Notes under the pieces: model-generated
Database searches by the model: none
Told to the model about the DNA's origin: nothing
What the model saw: the letters and a program-made list of their open reading frames with translations, nothing else
Shown here: positions 1 through 11,365 of the stretch, piece after piece
How positions within the stretch are numbered: the stretch's first letter is position 1
How the letters are laid out: every line of letters starts with the position of its first letter
Program-made: the position numbers and the translations under genes
Source of the DNA: Telmatactis stephensoni
Taxonomy: Eukaryota; Cnidaria; Anthozoa; Actiniaria; Isophelliidae
Reading direction: 5' to 3'
Assembly (NCBI GenBank): GCA_029948255.1
Contig: JALIZF010001883.1
Span: 1,054,001-1,118,000, forward strand
Length of the DNA: 64,000 nt

Positions 1-860
1 TGACTCAAATTATGTGCATCGCATTTGTAATTACAAATTTAGAGTTTTTAAAAACTTTTGTGTTGTTTATTTTTGTTCCGCATTCTTGGCATTTATTTGA
101 GCTGCCTTGAGGTCAAATACTATACTGATGGAAATCTAGATATGTTACACCGTTAAGGATTGGGGGAGGGAGGGAGGGAGGGAGAGAGAGAGACTGAGGA
201 AAAGGGAAGGAGTGGGGGAAAGAAGGGAGAAACTGCCAGCTATGCAGGCTATTGCAAAGCGCTAGCGTCCACTGAGGACATGGGGCTGGCATCTCGTGGC
301 ACTTTACTGTCTGTTAGAAATGGCTAGTAACTAGTGATTATTAGACCCTTTAAGAATTATTATAAAATAATTTGGATAGTACGCTCACTCTGATTGGCCC
401 AGAAGCGTTCTAGATGAGCCTATCTAAACACGCTACGTCATCCGTACGCCAAACAAGGCTCATTTTCCCTGGTCTCTTTCAACATCACACTTATTTCAAC
501 TAAAGCATTCCAGTTTCAAAGCAAAAAAATACCTTCTGCAAGAGGGAAAAAAACTAATAAAATATTGGTTTTAGCAGAAATCAAAGTAAACAAACTAGAA
601 TGGGAAAAGTGTGAGAGTACATTACCGTGAATCATTCCCTAGCAAACCAACCTAGCAGACCAAAATATGCTTGACATGACGCAAATACTTACCGGTAATA
701 CACACAAATAGAAACACAAACAAAAAAGCAAACAAGCAAGCAAAAAGCTCGTTGATAAAGAGGAAAAGGAATTATCCGTAAATTTCTAACAAAAAATTCC
801 ATAAACACGGCATGCAAAACACTGGGGCTCAAAGAAAAATTGAGCCCTGAAAAGCAGCAA
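1..860. other. No gene seen; purine-rich tract
   Basis: I see no convincing coding exon here. A GGGA/GA-rich purine tract runs at about 162-232. The rest is AT-rich single-copy-looking sequence leading into the first minisatellite. Confidence 0.5.
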
Positions 861-867
861 CTACGTA

Positions 868-1230
868 CGGTGGCCCATAAGGGACATCCAGGTTTATTTT
901 CGATCTTTAAACGCCCAGGGTTTTTGGCTAAACGCCCAGGTTTTTTTCTAGACGCCCAGGGTTTTTTCTTAGACGCCCAGGGTTTTTTTTCCAGACGCCC
1001 AGGGTTTTTTTTCTTAGACGCTCGGGGTTTTTTTCTAGACGCCCAGGTTTTTTTTCCAGACGCCCAGTGTTTTTTTTTTTTCTTAGACGCCCAGGTTTTT
1101 TTTTTTTTTCTAGACGCCCAGGTTTTTTCCCTAAGCGCCCAGATTTTTTTCTTAGACGCCCAGGGTTTTTCTTTTCTAGACGCCCAGGGTTTTTTCTAGA
1201 CGCCCAGGTTTTTCTTAAACGTCTTTACCG
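868..1230 (+). repeat. ~20-bp minisatellite A, left array
   Basis: The array opens with the 19-bp motif ACGGTGGCCCATAAGGGAC at 868-886. It then has about 15 degenerate units of the type GACGCCCAGGG plus a T-run ending in TCTA or TCTTA, with a period of roughly 18-24 bp. The unit is on the plus strand. The same unit appears inverted at 7856-8147, and the opening motif recurs in direct orientation at 8151 and 8291. The right end overlaps the last codons of the integrase gene. The plus-strand open frame through the array is a by-product of a unit without stops. Confidence 0.85.
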
Positions 1231-2515
1231 CTGAAACCAAGATTGCAGGCACATTTAAGGAACAATGGCTTCCAGCTCGTGTTTTGGAATAGTTCCCTTG
1301 TGCAATATCTAAATCGTCGTCACTAACTTTTGTGGAGAAGTCTCTAGTACAGAGCCTTTCAGGAAGGAAATATAGCACATCAGGCTTTCCTGGAGGAGAG
1401 TCCCTGTTGTTGGATGGGCGGATTTGATGCAAATTCCAATGCTTGGCTACCTCGTCCAATTCTTTTTGAATCAAACGCATGAAACAAAAGCGTAAACACT
1501 CAAAATGGAATGGATCACTATCGTTATATAGACCAGAATCTCTGAGGTCTTTAAAATAGTTTATCCACCAATTAGAATTGGACTTTCGAAGGAAGGACCA
1601 CCAAGCTTCTATACGCTGATTGGAAACTGATCTTCCATACAAAAAACACTCTACCCCTGCAATAACGTCAGGGCTGTCTCTTCTAAGGAATCTTTGTATA
1701 CCAGCGACGTAAACGTTTTCCGTTCCACAGTCTGCTCTTATGAATTTAGGTGTCCCCTTAATGACACGCAAGCAGTCAATAAAATATTTTGCGATAATCT
1801 TTGGATCGTTGTTGGAAGGTCCAACCTCTAACCACATAATGCGACGACTATAACCATCAATGGCGCCATGAATTGCAAAGCCAAAGGGTTTTAGTTTGTC
1901 ATAGCCATCTATGTGCCAGATAAAATTTGGGCCACTTGCATTGTAAGCTCGTCTCCTGAACCTTTTTCTTGACCTGAGTTTAACACCATCTGGATCGAGA
2001 GTTTTCAATAACAGTCTAACAGTCTCTCGATCAGTCACAAGACCATAACGTAATCGAAGTTTCTGGTGCATTTGTCTGTACCCTAGACACGAACCACTAC
2101 TCGCAAGTTCTTGTTCAATAACATTAACAACATCTTGAATGCTAGCATGACTTCTTCTTCGCTGCAATCCCAAATTCTTAAGAACCCTTTTAAGTTGTCG
2201 TAATGAAAGCTCAATGCCATGAAGTGCACTCAAAAATGCTAAAATGTCACTGTATTGCAGGCCAAGGTTGAAATAACTTTCAATAAGATAATTACGATCA
2301 CCATCCCTAGGATGTGTATAAGGATGGTAGGTTATTACTCCTTCAATTCCTCCAGCAAATGCAAATAATAATACAACTATGCTGCCGAAAGACCTGTTAT
2401 GGGTTGCAGTGACGCATTTGCCGAGCTTGCTAAAATGATAATGGAAGATCATAATTACCAAATGCCAAATGATCATACAGAAGCACGTTTTCTCTACATC
2501 AACTTGTTGAGTCAC
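1196..2515 (-). CDS. DDE integrase-core protein, transposon-derived
   Basis: The open frame encodes 439 residues without interruption. It carries an rve/DDE-type integrase core with all three acidic residues: D203 (in HIDGYD), D262 (in IRADCGTEN) and E303 (in SNQRIEAWW), giving D-58-D-40-E spacing. This fold cuts and joins DNA strands, so the likely role is transposase. Residues ~70-200 form the helical, basic region that precedes the core in cnidarian and fish relatives. The first ~60 residues look non-conserved and hydrophobic, so the true start may lie further in, or an upstream exon may be spliced near residue 57. The last residues (KKNLGV) and the stop are encoded by minisatellite A, so the native C-terminus may have been replaced. 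It shares strand with the SAM/HECT gene upstream. An IS3-related eukaryotic transposase is one possibility; the superfamily is not certain. Confidence 0.75.
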   Translation of the reverse strand: MTQQVDVEKTCFCMIIWHLVIMIFHYHFSKLGKCVTATHNRSFGSIVVLLFAFAGGIEGVITYHPYTHPRDGDRNYLIESYFNLGLQYSDILAFLSALHGIELSLRQLKRVLKNLGLQRRRSHASIQDVVNVIEQELASSGSCLGYRQMHQKLRLRYGLVTDRETVRLLLKTLDPDGVKLRSRKRFRRRAYNASGPNFIWHIDGYDKLKPFGFAIHGAIDGYSRRIMWLEVGPSNNDPKIIAKYFIDCLRVIKGTPKFIRADCGTENVYVAGIQRFLRRDSPDVIAGVECFLYGRSVSNQRIEAWWSFLRKSNSNWWINYFKDLRDSGLYNDSDPFHFECLRFCFMRLIQKELDEVAKHWNLHQIRPSNNRDSPPGKPDVLYFLPERLCTRDFSTKVSDDDLDIAQGNYSKTRAGSHCSLNVPAILVSAVKTFKKNLGV

Positions 2516-3149
2516 ATTAGCACAATCTGATTAAGTTCAACGCGCGCAAATGTATATAGTAGTCTTTATGGCATATACCTGTTTACATCCACGAAGACAA
2601 AAGGTTTTGTGGGAATTTCATTTATTCAAACATGATCAAAGTTTTAACAGTAGCAAGTTAATTAGAACGCAACCGAGTGACCTCCAATCGATAAATAATT
2701 TATAGGTTCAATTTAACTAAGAAAATACCACAAATCTTCACGTCTCTGTCTTATTTGCATACGCATGTGGAATGTATTATCGCATGGAATTCCTGTGGTA
2801 TTGAAATTTTACAATAACGTTATGAATTACCTTATGAATTATTAATCGATTAGGGGCCCCTGTGTATTTTTGAACTATATCAATGAAAACTAGCGCATGA
2901 TTTTTTAATTGTTGTTCTTTTTGTTCAGTTCCTTCTGTAATTTTACATCCAAACAAACTACCTTTGTAGTAATGTGCATGTACGCAAAGCGCTTCAGTTT
3001 AAGTCAATCTCTCTAAAAACCCAACGTAAATACATCATAGAAAAAGTTTCAATCAATCGGATCGGATCTTTGATGAAGATGAAGTGTATGATGTAACTCA
3101 AATGTACTGTTCTTAAGATCAGTGTTCAGTTCCACAGTCAAAGTACTTT
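2516..3149. other. Spacer between integrase and HECT genes
   Basis: About 630 bp of AT-rich sequence separate the two minus-strand genes. It would hold the 3' UTR of the HECT gene and the promoter of the integrase gene. I see no further exon or repeat. Confidence 0.4.
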
Positions 3150-6100
3150 TTAGAAATCATTGATCTCCCATGCTTGTGGATTATGCAGGTAGAATTCAAA
3201 ATTATCAACAAACTGTGCGTAGGAAGAATAATTACTGGGAAGCGTTAGAATACCAAAACATGTCAGGGACTTTGGACGTATTGCCAATTCTGGCATGGCC
3301 TCCAAACGAACCATGATGCGCCTGTTTACTATGTCGCTCCCGGTACAAAAGCGAATGAACCTTGACAGGTTTCTTTCTTCTAGATTCTGAATAAAACGAA
3401 CCAGCCATCGGAATACTTTCTCTGATTCTCTGTTGTCTGGTGTTTCTAAATAGAGACAATCGATCACGTTGGTCGTGGTCGGTACGCAGCTTTTGTACAA
3501 TGCATGAATCTCATCAGCACTTATGTCATTCCAGAAGTCTCCCATGCCCTCCTTGAATTTCAAGATACATGCGTAAGGCTTTGCAATCAATTCCGTCTTG
3601 GACACTCTCAAAAGCATGTCTCTAATATTGGAAGCTTTCGGGGTAGTTGCAGCACCATAATACGATAGTAGATCAATCAGTTCATGTGTTGGAAATGGCT
3701 GTGCACCTGCAAGCGCTTGGTCTATGATCTCTTTTTCCTTCTCGTGTAGCAGCATCTTGAATGACTCTAGTAGGCACTGCTCTGAAACCTTTCCAGTAAC
3801 AGCCTGCTGGATTGTAGCTTCAGAAATCTGTAAAGGAATAGTACCAGTCTGTAAGAACTGGTGCGTATAGAGTCTCCCAAGGCAAGCAAAGTCGTCAATG
3901 GCAATGCTTGGTGAGACGCTAAAGGAATATTGGGATACTCCATCACAGAAGGTTTTCATGAAATTATCCCAAAATACTGAATAAACTTCTCTGCATACTC
4001 CATCCCCTACTGCATTCTCCCCTTTGAAGGCGAGAGGTTGCTTTATGTTGGCCATATCTTCGGATTTATACGCACTCAACAACTCTTTCACAATATCATG
4101 ACGGCTCACTTCTTTAGTCACCAAATCCGGCATTTCTCCAAGCTGATCTCTCTTGGCTACTTGCTTTTTTTGGACACTTTCCAAAAGATCACGAGTATGT
4201 TGCTCTTCTGTCGAAGGGTTCTTGTCTTCCTCCAGTAACTGTGCAGGAGGCTTCTCCATGATGTCTTCAGGGGCGTGGTCATCAAGATTCATTGTTTCGT
4301 TTTGATCACTGTCTTCTTTTCCACAATAAAATTGAACTTCGTCATCATCTTTTGATAGTGGAATAGGCTCTTCGCGTATCAGCATGTAAAGCATAGACAT
4401 TGACAAAGAGGTAGCATCTTCATCAGGATAGATGATTGAGTTGGGAGACGGTGATGTTAGAGCAAAATGTTCCGGTGACGAAGCTAATGATCCTATCCAG
4501 TCATACACACCCAGCATTTTACTAGAAGGCAAGAAGGCTCTTGAAACAACGCCCAAGGTAGGGTGACGTACAGAAATGACTATATGTGGTTTGGACCTAT
4601 CAGGTTCGGCTGGAGTACGTCTTTCTCTTATAATCCTCAATTCTTCCTTACGAGCATTTGCATTTTCTTCGGCTTCATGTTCTTCCTTCTTTGCTTTGTC
4701 AACTGCGAGGGATGCTTCGTAATCGCTTTGAATGGAATCAAGGAGCTTTTTTCTTTCATCACTTGTCCCAATTAGTGAGTGTGTTGTAACAGGACTTTGG
4801 CTTACCACAGATGTTGAAGTCGAAGTGTAGTGTAGCTCTTCATTGATAGCTACTTTGGTTGTGGCTGCTATATCTTTATCTTGAACTGAAGACGTCGACT
4901 GTGATATTGGATCGCTTGGATAATCCCACGCAGAGCTTTCAAGTTCTTCATCATTACTTTTGCAACCAGAATGTTCAGGAGAAGAATCACGCACTTGAAT
5001 GCACATTTTCTTGGTAAGGAGGACCAAACGTGGAGTATGGAACCCATGCATCTTTTTGTATTCTTCTGGAGTGAAGGAGCTCATCAAATCAATGACATCG
5101 CCTTTGAAATCTGCTAAATTAGTGATCATGTCATCGACATAACCTTCTGTACTTTTTCCTTCTGGGAAAAATAGGTTGACTGCCTCTTTCATACATTCTT
5201 CTGGTGTTGAATTGCGAGGGATATCTTTTGATCTAACACCGCCTCCATCCGGTACCCTCATCATTTTGTAACTCTCTCCATCTGAGGAATGTTTCCATCT
5301 GAATTCAAACTTCAATGTAGGTTTTGGAGCTCTCTTGCTTCTGCTTGATGAGGTCTTTTCACTGGTGTTAAGCTTTCTAGATTTTTTCCCATCTTCAATA
5401 ATCTTTTTTAATTTTTTCATCTTTTCGTCTCTTTCACTCTTGTCATAAAGTTGAACATCCTCTCTTCTGCAGAATGCACGAAGTTTTGCTTGATCTCCCT
5501 TTGCTCGAAGCCCCATTTGTTCCAGTTCTTGATTTGTCATCACCAAAACCGCTTCTTTGTCAACCTATAGAAAAATCAAAATGGCTTGTAAGCCACTTGC
5601 AAAGATAAGCCTACCATGTACTAACAGTAATAAATCTCAATCACTGCAATGTATATGCACAATTAAAAAATACATTAAACAACCTAGCGAATCTCATGAT
5701 CATTAATCTGTGCCATAGGCTTGACGGGTTAAAGCGAAAAAACCGTACGTTTGAATTTTCAGTGTGGGGCCAGGTATCGTTTCAAAAACAGCTCGAAAGA
5801 CGAAGGACACAGAGAACATTTTCAAGGCTGAAAGACTTTTTAGTTGAATTCATAGCTTCAAAAACTTCTCGTAATGAATGAGTCATTGAGGATTGTGTAT
5901 TCTTCGTTTCGTGAAGATGCCTTCAGTAAAGCTGCTTAAAAATCTAGCCAAAGTTGGATATCAAGAATCGTCTGCATTGAATGCAGTGTGAAACAAGGAC
6001 TATACTATTTATACACGTTGAACCGTGGCCAAGTTTAAACAAACACTCAAGTAAAATAATAGCTAAATAATGTACAATGATATTTTGGTTTACAGTGAAC

Positions 6101-7789
6101 TTTTTGCTCAACTTTTAATAATAAAATTTATAAAAAAAATTGATTTTGAACTCATTTCAACCCGGCCCACTAATGTGTATATACAGCTCAATTTTGGGTC
6201 TGGAATTTAATGAAAAAAGTGTCAGGAAAAATTTGCATACAAACTAGAGTTGTATTACTATTAAGCATGAAATTGCTCAGTGAGCCCATATGAGACCTTA
6301 AATGCAAATTGAAAATACTTAATTCCTTGTTTTCTTGTTATGTCAAGTAGCTGTTTTTATATTCACTTTAAATTGTATTATCAGTGTAATCTGGAAGAGA
6401 TAAATATTCACCTAGTGTGTCATTCTATTCTACATGAAAAAAGAAAAGAAAACAACAACAACCCAAAACAACAACACTTAACCACAAAAAACAAGATGTT
6501 TAATTCTAACTATGATGTAATAATTCCTTATTGTTGCACTAAACTTGTTCAAGCTAGCTATTTTAATCGATTGCATAAGCTTTGGAATAACCTGTCTTCT
6601 TCAGTCTGTTCCTCTTCTTCAATTAACCATTTTAAACCATCTCTTCTAAAGTACTATAATAATGCGCTTACTAATGCTTATGATGTGGATAACTTTAACA
6701 CCTGGAAATCTATTTGTCCTAAATGTTGTTCTCTATGTAACATTCTGTCTCCTAAGTGCTGCTGCTACTAATATACGACCAATGAGGAGAGGGATGGGGG
6801 TTTTGTCTTGCATGATTTGAATGGAATTTATATTTTCAAATATTTTTTTATAAAATTTGTCTTATATATTTAATGGATATTATATATAGAGTGCTATATA
6901 TATATATATATTTCAGTATAGTTGTATAATTATATGTAATATGTGAAGGTGAAAGTTTTGTAAATATATAAATAAATGTCACAATATAGTGAAGACAGAC
7001 AAATCAAGATATGTTGTTCTGCAATATCCAGGATGTTGAAAAGGTTTAATTACTCAGTGTATCAATTTAAAAAAGGTTTTGGAGATTTTTGCTTTCTATT
7101 TCTGAGAATTATGAACCACTACAAAGTCAATTATGAAATCTGACAGTGAATCTGAATATTAAAATATACTGTAATAAAGGTCACTGAGCTTACAAGCCCA
7201 TACAATTCACAGGAGACCAAAGGGTTTGAGTCAGTATACAAACCAAAGCAAATGCTCTTTTTCAAGCATTCAAGCAATTACCACAGGAAGCCCAATTCAT
7301 TTGAATCAAGAACATAAAAAAATATTAATATTGAAACGGGAGCTCCGCTATTATGTAGTACCTAATTTTTATATGATTAATTTTTTTGATGCTGTCTTTT
7401 GGTGGGGGTAAGCGAATAACAAAATTCCAACGAACTGTTTGAAGGTCAGAGCAGTTCGCAGAATATCGAAAACCGCAGTAAATAACCTTACCTTTTCAAC
7501 TTTGAAGCGCTCAATAATTTCCATACTGGCATTTATATTCCCAAGAAAGTCTAGAACCTAGATAAATAAAAGAATCAACGTCATAACATCATAAACTATT
7601 AATCCCAACTGGCGAAAAAACGTTCTATGGTTTCGCGGGGTTTTTTATTAACAAAGGAGGGCAATAACGGTATGTGACTTCAGTAAGACTAAGCAATACG
7701 TATTCTATTTAAAAATAAGTATTTGAGATTCAATAACGTACCAAATTCATACTAACCTCTCGCAAAGAAGTTGTCACCACAGCCGCCAT
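3150..7789 (-). CDS. SAM-like / HECT-type E3 ubiquitin-ligase-like protein, three exons
   Basis: Model: exon 1 7757-7789 (ATG at 7789), exon 2 7492-7557, exon 3 3150-5564. All junctions are phase 0 with good signals (GAG|GTTAGT, AAG|GTAAGG, CTATAG acceptor), giving 837 residues. Joining the exons restores a SAM-like helical domain at ~8-70 (LDFLGNI... VDKEAVLVMTNQELEQMGL), which supports the model over a single-exon reading. Residues 70-540 are charged and low-complexity, with a possible ubiquitin-like or HECT-linker part near 350-430. Residues ~540-837 resemble the HECT C-terminal lobe of G2E3-like proteins. They contain a candidate catalytic cysteine C802 in SLTCFGILTLP, the place of the HECT TCF motif. 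The HECT part is ~300 residues, shorter than the usual ~350, so activity is uncertain. Such genes are multicopy in cnidarians and may travel with a transposon. Minisatellite A begins ~70 bp upstream of the start. Confidence 0.78.
6490..6985 (+). mobile_element. LINE 3' end, in intron 2 of the HECT gene
   Basis: A plus-strand frame ending at 6771 encodes the typical C-terminal tail of cnidarian LINE reverse transcriptases (SYFNRLHKLWNNL-type segment, then FNTWKSICPKC, cysteine-rich end). An AT-rich 3' UTR follows to about 6985. Only the last ~90 residues are present, so it is a dead 5'-truncated copy, antisense to the host gene. Confidence 0.7.
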
Positions 7790-7855
7790 GTTTGTTTCGC
7801 ACGTGAGTGAACGAGCCTTCAATCCGAAAATTGTAGGACAGCAGACATGCTTAAA

Positions 7856-8147
7856 AAATTGTAAAAAACTTGGGCGTTTGGGCGTTAAAAAAATCTTTGG
7901 CGCTGAGAAAAAAACCTGGGCATCTTGAAAAGAACCTTGGGCGTTAGGAGAAACCCTGGGCGTTTAAGAATATAACCTTTGCGTCTAGGAAAAAAAAACC
8001 TGGGCGTCTAGAAAAAAAACCCGGACATCTAAGAAAAAAAACCCTGGGCGTCTGAAAAAAACCCTGGGCGTCTAAGAAAAAACCCTGGGCGTCTAGAAAA
8101 AAACCCTGGGCGTCTAAGAAAAGAAACCCTGGGCGTCTAGAAAAAAA
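7856..8147 (-). repeat. ~20-bp minisatellite A, right array (inverted)
   Basis: About 13 units of the form GAAAAAAACCCTGGGCGTCTA, the reverse complement of the 868-1230 array. It lies directly upstream of the first exon of the HECT gene, so it forms part of that gene's promoter region. Units near 7856-7980 are more diverged than those near 8040-8147, where several are almost identical. Confidence 0.85.
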
Positions 8148-8150
8148 ACT

Positions 8151-8290
8151 ACGGTGGCCCATAAGGGACATCCAGGTTTATTTTCGATCTTCAAACGCCC
8201 AGGGTTTTTTGGCCCAGGGTTTTTTTCTGGACGCCCAGGATTTTTAGCTAGACGCCCGGGTATTTTTTTTCTGAACGCCCAGGGTTTTTT
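8151..8290 (+). repeat. Minisatellite A, third piece, direct orientation
   Basis: Begins with the same motif and ~45 bp of flank as at 868 (ACGGTGGCCCATAAGGGAC, then CCAGGTTTATTTTCGATCT). A few plus-strand CGCCCAGG/T-run units follow. It directly abuts the inverted array, so two copies of the repeat system meet head to tail here. Confidence 0.8.
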
Positions 8291-8630
8291 ACGGTGGCTC
8301 TGAAGGGACATAGTCTTTTTTTTTTTTTTGAAAATTCAAGGGTTTTTTTGAAAAGTCAAGGTTTTTTTTGAAAACTCAACTTTTTTTTTCAAAACTCGTT
8401 GTTTTTTGAAAACTCAACTTCTTTTTGGAAAACTCAATTTTTTGGGGGGAAAACTCAAGTTTGTTTTGGAAAACTCAATTTTTTTTTGAAAACTCAACTT
8501 TTTTTTGAAAACTCAACTTTTTTTTGAAAACTCAAGTTTTTTGGGGGAAAACTCAAGTCTTTTTGGAAATTAAAGTTTTTTTTGGAAAACTCAAGTTTTT
8601 TTTGTTCAAAAGTCAACTTTTTTAGTCGGT
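8291..8630 (+). repeat. ~18-20-bp minisatellite B
   Basis: Starts with a variant of the same opening motif (ACGGTGGCTCTGAAGGGAC). The units are then of a new type: GAAAACTCAAGTTTTTTT, about 15 copies, degenerate in T-run length. The same head is thus joined to a different tandem unit. Confidence 0.8.
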
Positions 8631-8663
8631 AGTTACTTCACTTATGGTACTTGAAAACTCCTG

Positions 8664-10995
8664 AGATTTTCTCCTATATTCTCAAGTACTCCCATAGACT
8701 GCCACGTACTCCCATAGACTGCCACGTACTCCCATAGACTCCCACGCACTCCTATAGACTCCCGTATACTCCCATAGACTCCCACGTACTCCCATAGACT
8801 CCCACGTACTCCCATAGACTCCCACGTACTCCCACGTACTCCCATAGACTCCCACGTACTCCCATAGACTCCCGTATACTCCCATAGACTCCCACGTACT
8901 CCCATAGACTCCCATGTACTCCCATAGACTCCCACCTACTCCCATAGACTCCCACGTACTCCCATAGACTCCCCCGTACTCCCATAGACTCCTACATACT
9001 CCCATAGACTCCCAAAGACTCCCATAGACTCCCACGTACTCCCATAGACTCCCACCTACTCCCATAGACTCCCACAGACTCCCACGTACTCCCATAGACT
9101 CCCGTATACTCCCATTGACTCCCGTATACTCCCATAGACTCCCAGGTACTCCCATAGACTCCCGCGCACTCCAATAGACTCCCACGTACTCCCATAGACT
9201 CCCACGTACTCCCATAGACTCCCATAGACTCCCACCTACTCCCATAGACTCCCATGTACTCCCATAGACTCCCGTATACTCCCATAGTCTCCAACGTACT
9301 CCCATAGACTCCCACCTACTCCCATAGACTCCCACCTACTCCCATAGACTCCCATAGACTCCCATGTACTCCCATAGACTCCCACGTACTCCCATAGACT
9401 TCCGTATACTCCCATAGACTCCTGTGTACTCCCATAGACTCCCACGTACTCCCATAGACTCCCGTATACTCCCATAGACTCCCACGTACTCCCATAGACT
9501 CCTGCGTACTCCCACAGACTCCCGTATACTCCCATAGACTCCCGTATACTCCCATAGACTCCCCTGTACTCCCATAGACTCCCACATACTCCCATAGACT
9601 CCCGTATACTCCAATAGACTCCTGCGTACTCCCATAGACTCCCACGTACTCCCATAGACTCCTGCATACTCCCATAGACACCCGTATACTCCCATAGACT
9701 CCCGTATACTCCCATAGACTCCCACGTACTCCCATAGACTCCCATAGACTCCCACGTACTTCCATAGACTCCCGTATACTCCCATAGACTCCCACGTACT
9801 CCCATAGACTCCCGTATACTCCTATAGACTCCCACGTACTCCCATAGACTCCCACGTACTCCTATAGACTCCCACGTACTCCCATAGACTCCCACGTACT
9901 CCCATAGACTCCCACCTACTCCCATAGACTCCAGTGTACTCCCATAGACTCCCACGTACTCCCATAGACTCCCACGTACTCCCATAGACTCCCACGTACT
10001 CCCATAGACTCCCGTATACTCCCATAGACTCCCACGTACTCCCATAGACTCCCGTGTACTCCCGTAGACTCCCACGTACTCCCATAGACTCCCACCTACT
10101 CCCATAGACTCCCACCTACTCCCATAGACTCCCATGTACTCCCATAGACTCCCACGTACTCCCATAGACTCCCGTATACTCCCATAGACTCCCGCGTACT
10201 CCCATAGACTCCCGTATACTCCCATTGACTCCCACATACTCCCATAGACTCCCACGTACTCCCATAGACTCCCACGTACTCCTATAGACTCCAATGTACT
10301 CCCATAGACTCCCATGGACTTCTACGTACTCCCATAGACTCCCTCGTACTCCTATAGACTCACATGTACTCCCATAGACTTCCACATACTCCTATACACT
10401 CCCACGTACTCCCAAAGACTCCCACGTACTCCCGTAGACTCGCACGTACTCCCATAGACTCCCACATACTCCCATAGTGTCCCGCGTACTTCCATAGACT
10501 CCCACGTACTCCCATAGACTCCCACTTACTCCCATAGACTCCCACGTACTCCCATAGACTCCCACGTACTCCCATAGAATTTGCGTTCTCCCATAGACTA
10601 CCATAGACTCACGCGTACTCCCATAGATTCATGTGTACTCCCATAGATTCTCTTGTACTCCCATAGACTCCCTTGTACTCCCATAGACTCTCTTGTACTC
10701 TCATAGACTCCCACGTACTCCCATAGACTCCAATGTACTCTTATAGACTCCCGTGTACTCCCATATCCTCCCACCTACTCCCATAGACTCCCGTGTACTC
10801 CCATAGACTCCCTTGTACTCCCATGATTCTCTTGTATATTTCCATAGACTCCTCTGTACTCTTATAGACTCTCTTGTACTCCCATAGACTGTCTTGTACT
10901 TCCATGGACTCCCCCTGTATTCACATAGGCTCTCGTGCACTCCCATTGACTCACTTTTTCTCCCATAGAGCCTCTTGTACTCCCATAGACTTCAT
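8664..10995 (-). repeat. 20-bp minisatellite C, ~115 copies
   Basis: A near-perfect 20-bp period (CCCATAGACTCCCACGTACT on the plus strand) runs for ~2.3 kb and decays after ~10570. Variation concentrates in the second half-unit (CACGT, CGTAT, CACCT, CATGT). Because 20 is not a multiple of 3 and no unit frame contains a stop on the minus strand, long repetitive open frames appear in all three minus frames; these are not genes. A 32-bp flank (TTTTCTCCTATATTCTCA...) recurs with a short array at 12720. Confidence 0.95.
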
Positions 10996-11365
10996 TAAAA
11001 AAATCAAAATAAAACATGCTAGTGCTCAAAGCCTACCTAATCGAACGAAATCGAACCTTTGGATTGGATGGCATTCGGCAATCGAGCAAAATTGAAATTT
11101 TGATTTCAAGTATACCTGGCGTGGGTTTGTTAATGTATTTCTGTTTTCCAGTTTAGCTAAATTTTTGAGTTTCTATTTCAACTGCTTTTATAACGCATGT
11201 TAAGAATTGCTCGCGCTTTTTATAGTGAAATGTGTGCATTTTTTGTTGTATTTATTCATGGCGCGCCTTTTTAGGTGTTGATTTGTTTCCTATGTTTAGT
11301 ATTGTATTGTTTGGTTGCTTTGCATGTTTAGAGTTTCATGTTTTATTGATAGGAGCGCGCGCACA

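Noticed and set aside
840..1199. Open frame of FFLDAQG repeats, and its minus counterparts at 7944-8311
   Set aside because: Translation of minisatellite A; composition follows the DNA unit.
3232..3459. 75-residue minus frame inside the HECT gene
   Set aside because: Shadow frame of the conserved HECT coding exon.
6340..6771. 143-residue gene
   Set aside because: C-terminal piece of a LINE polymerase inside an intron, with no independent promoter or upstream exons.
8664..10570. CRISPR-like regular array
   Set aside because: The unit is contiguous 20-bp tandem DNA without unique spacers, in animal DNA.
8642..10946. Up to 359-residue open frames (MGVYGSTWESMGV repeats) on the minus strand
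   Set aside because: They follow from a 20-bp tandem unit with no stop in any minus frame; the same repeats are open in all three frames, and no start or splice context exists.
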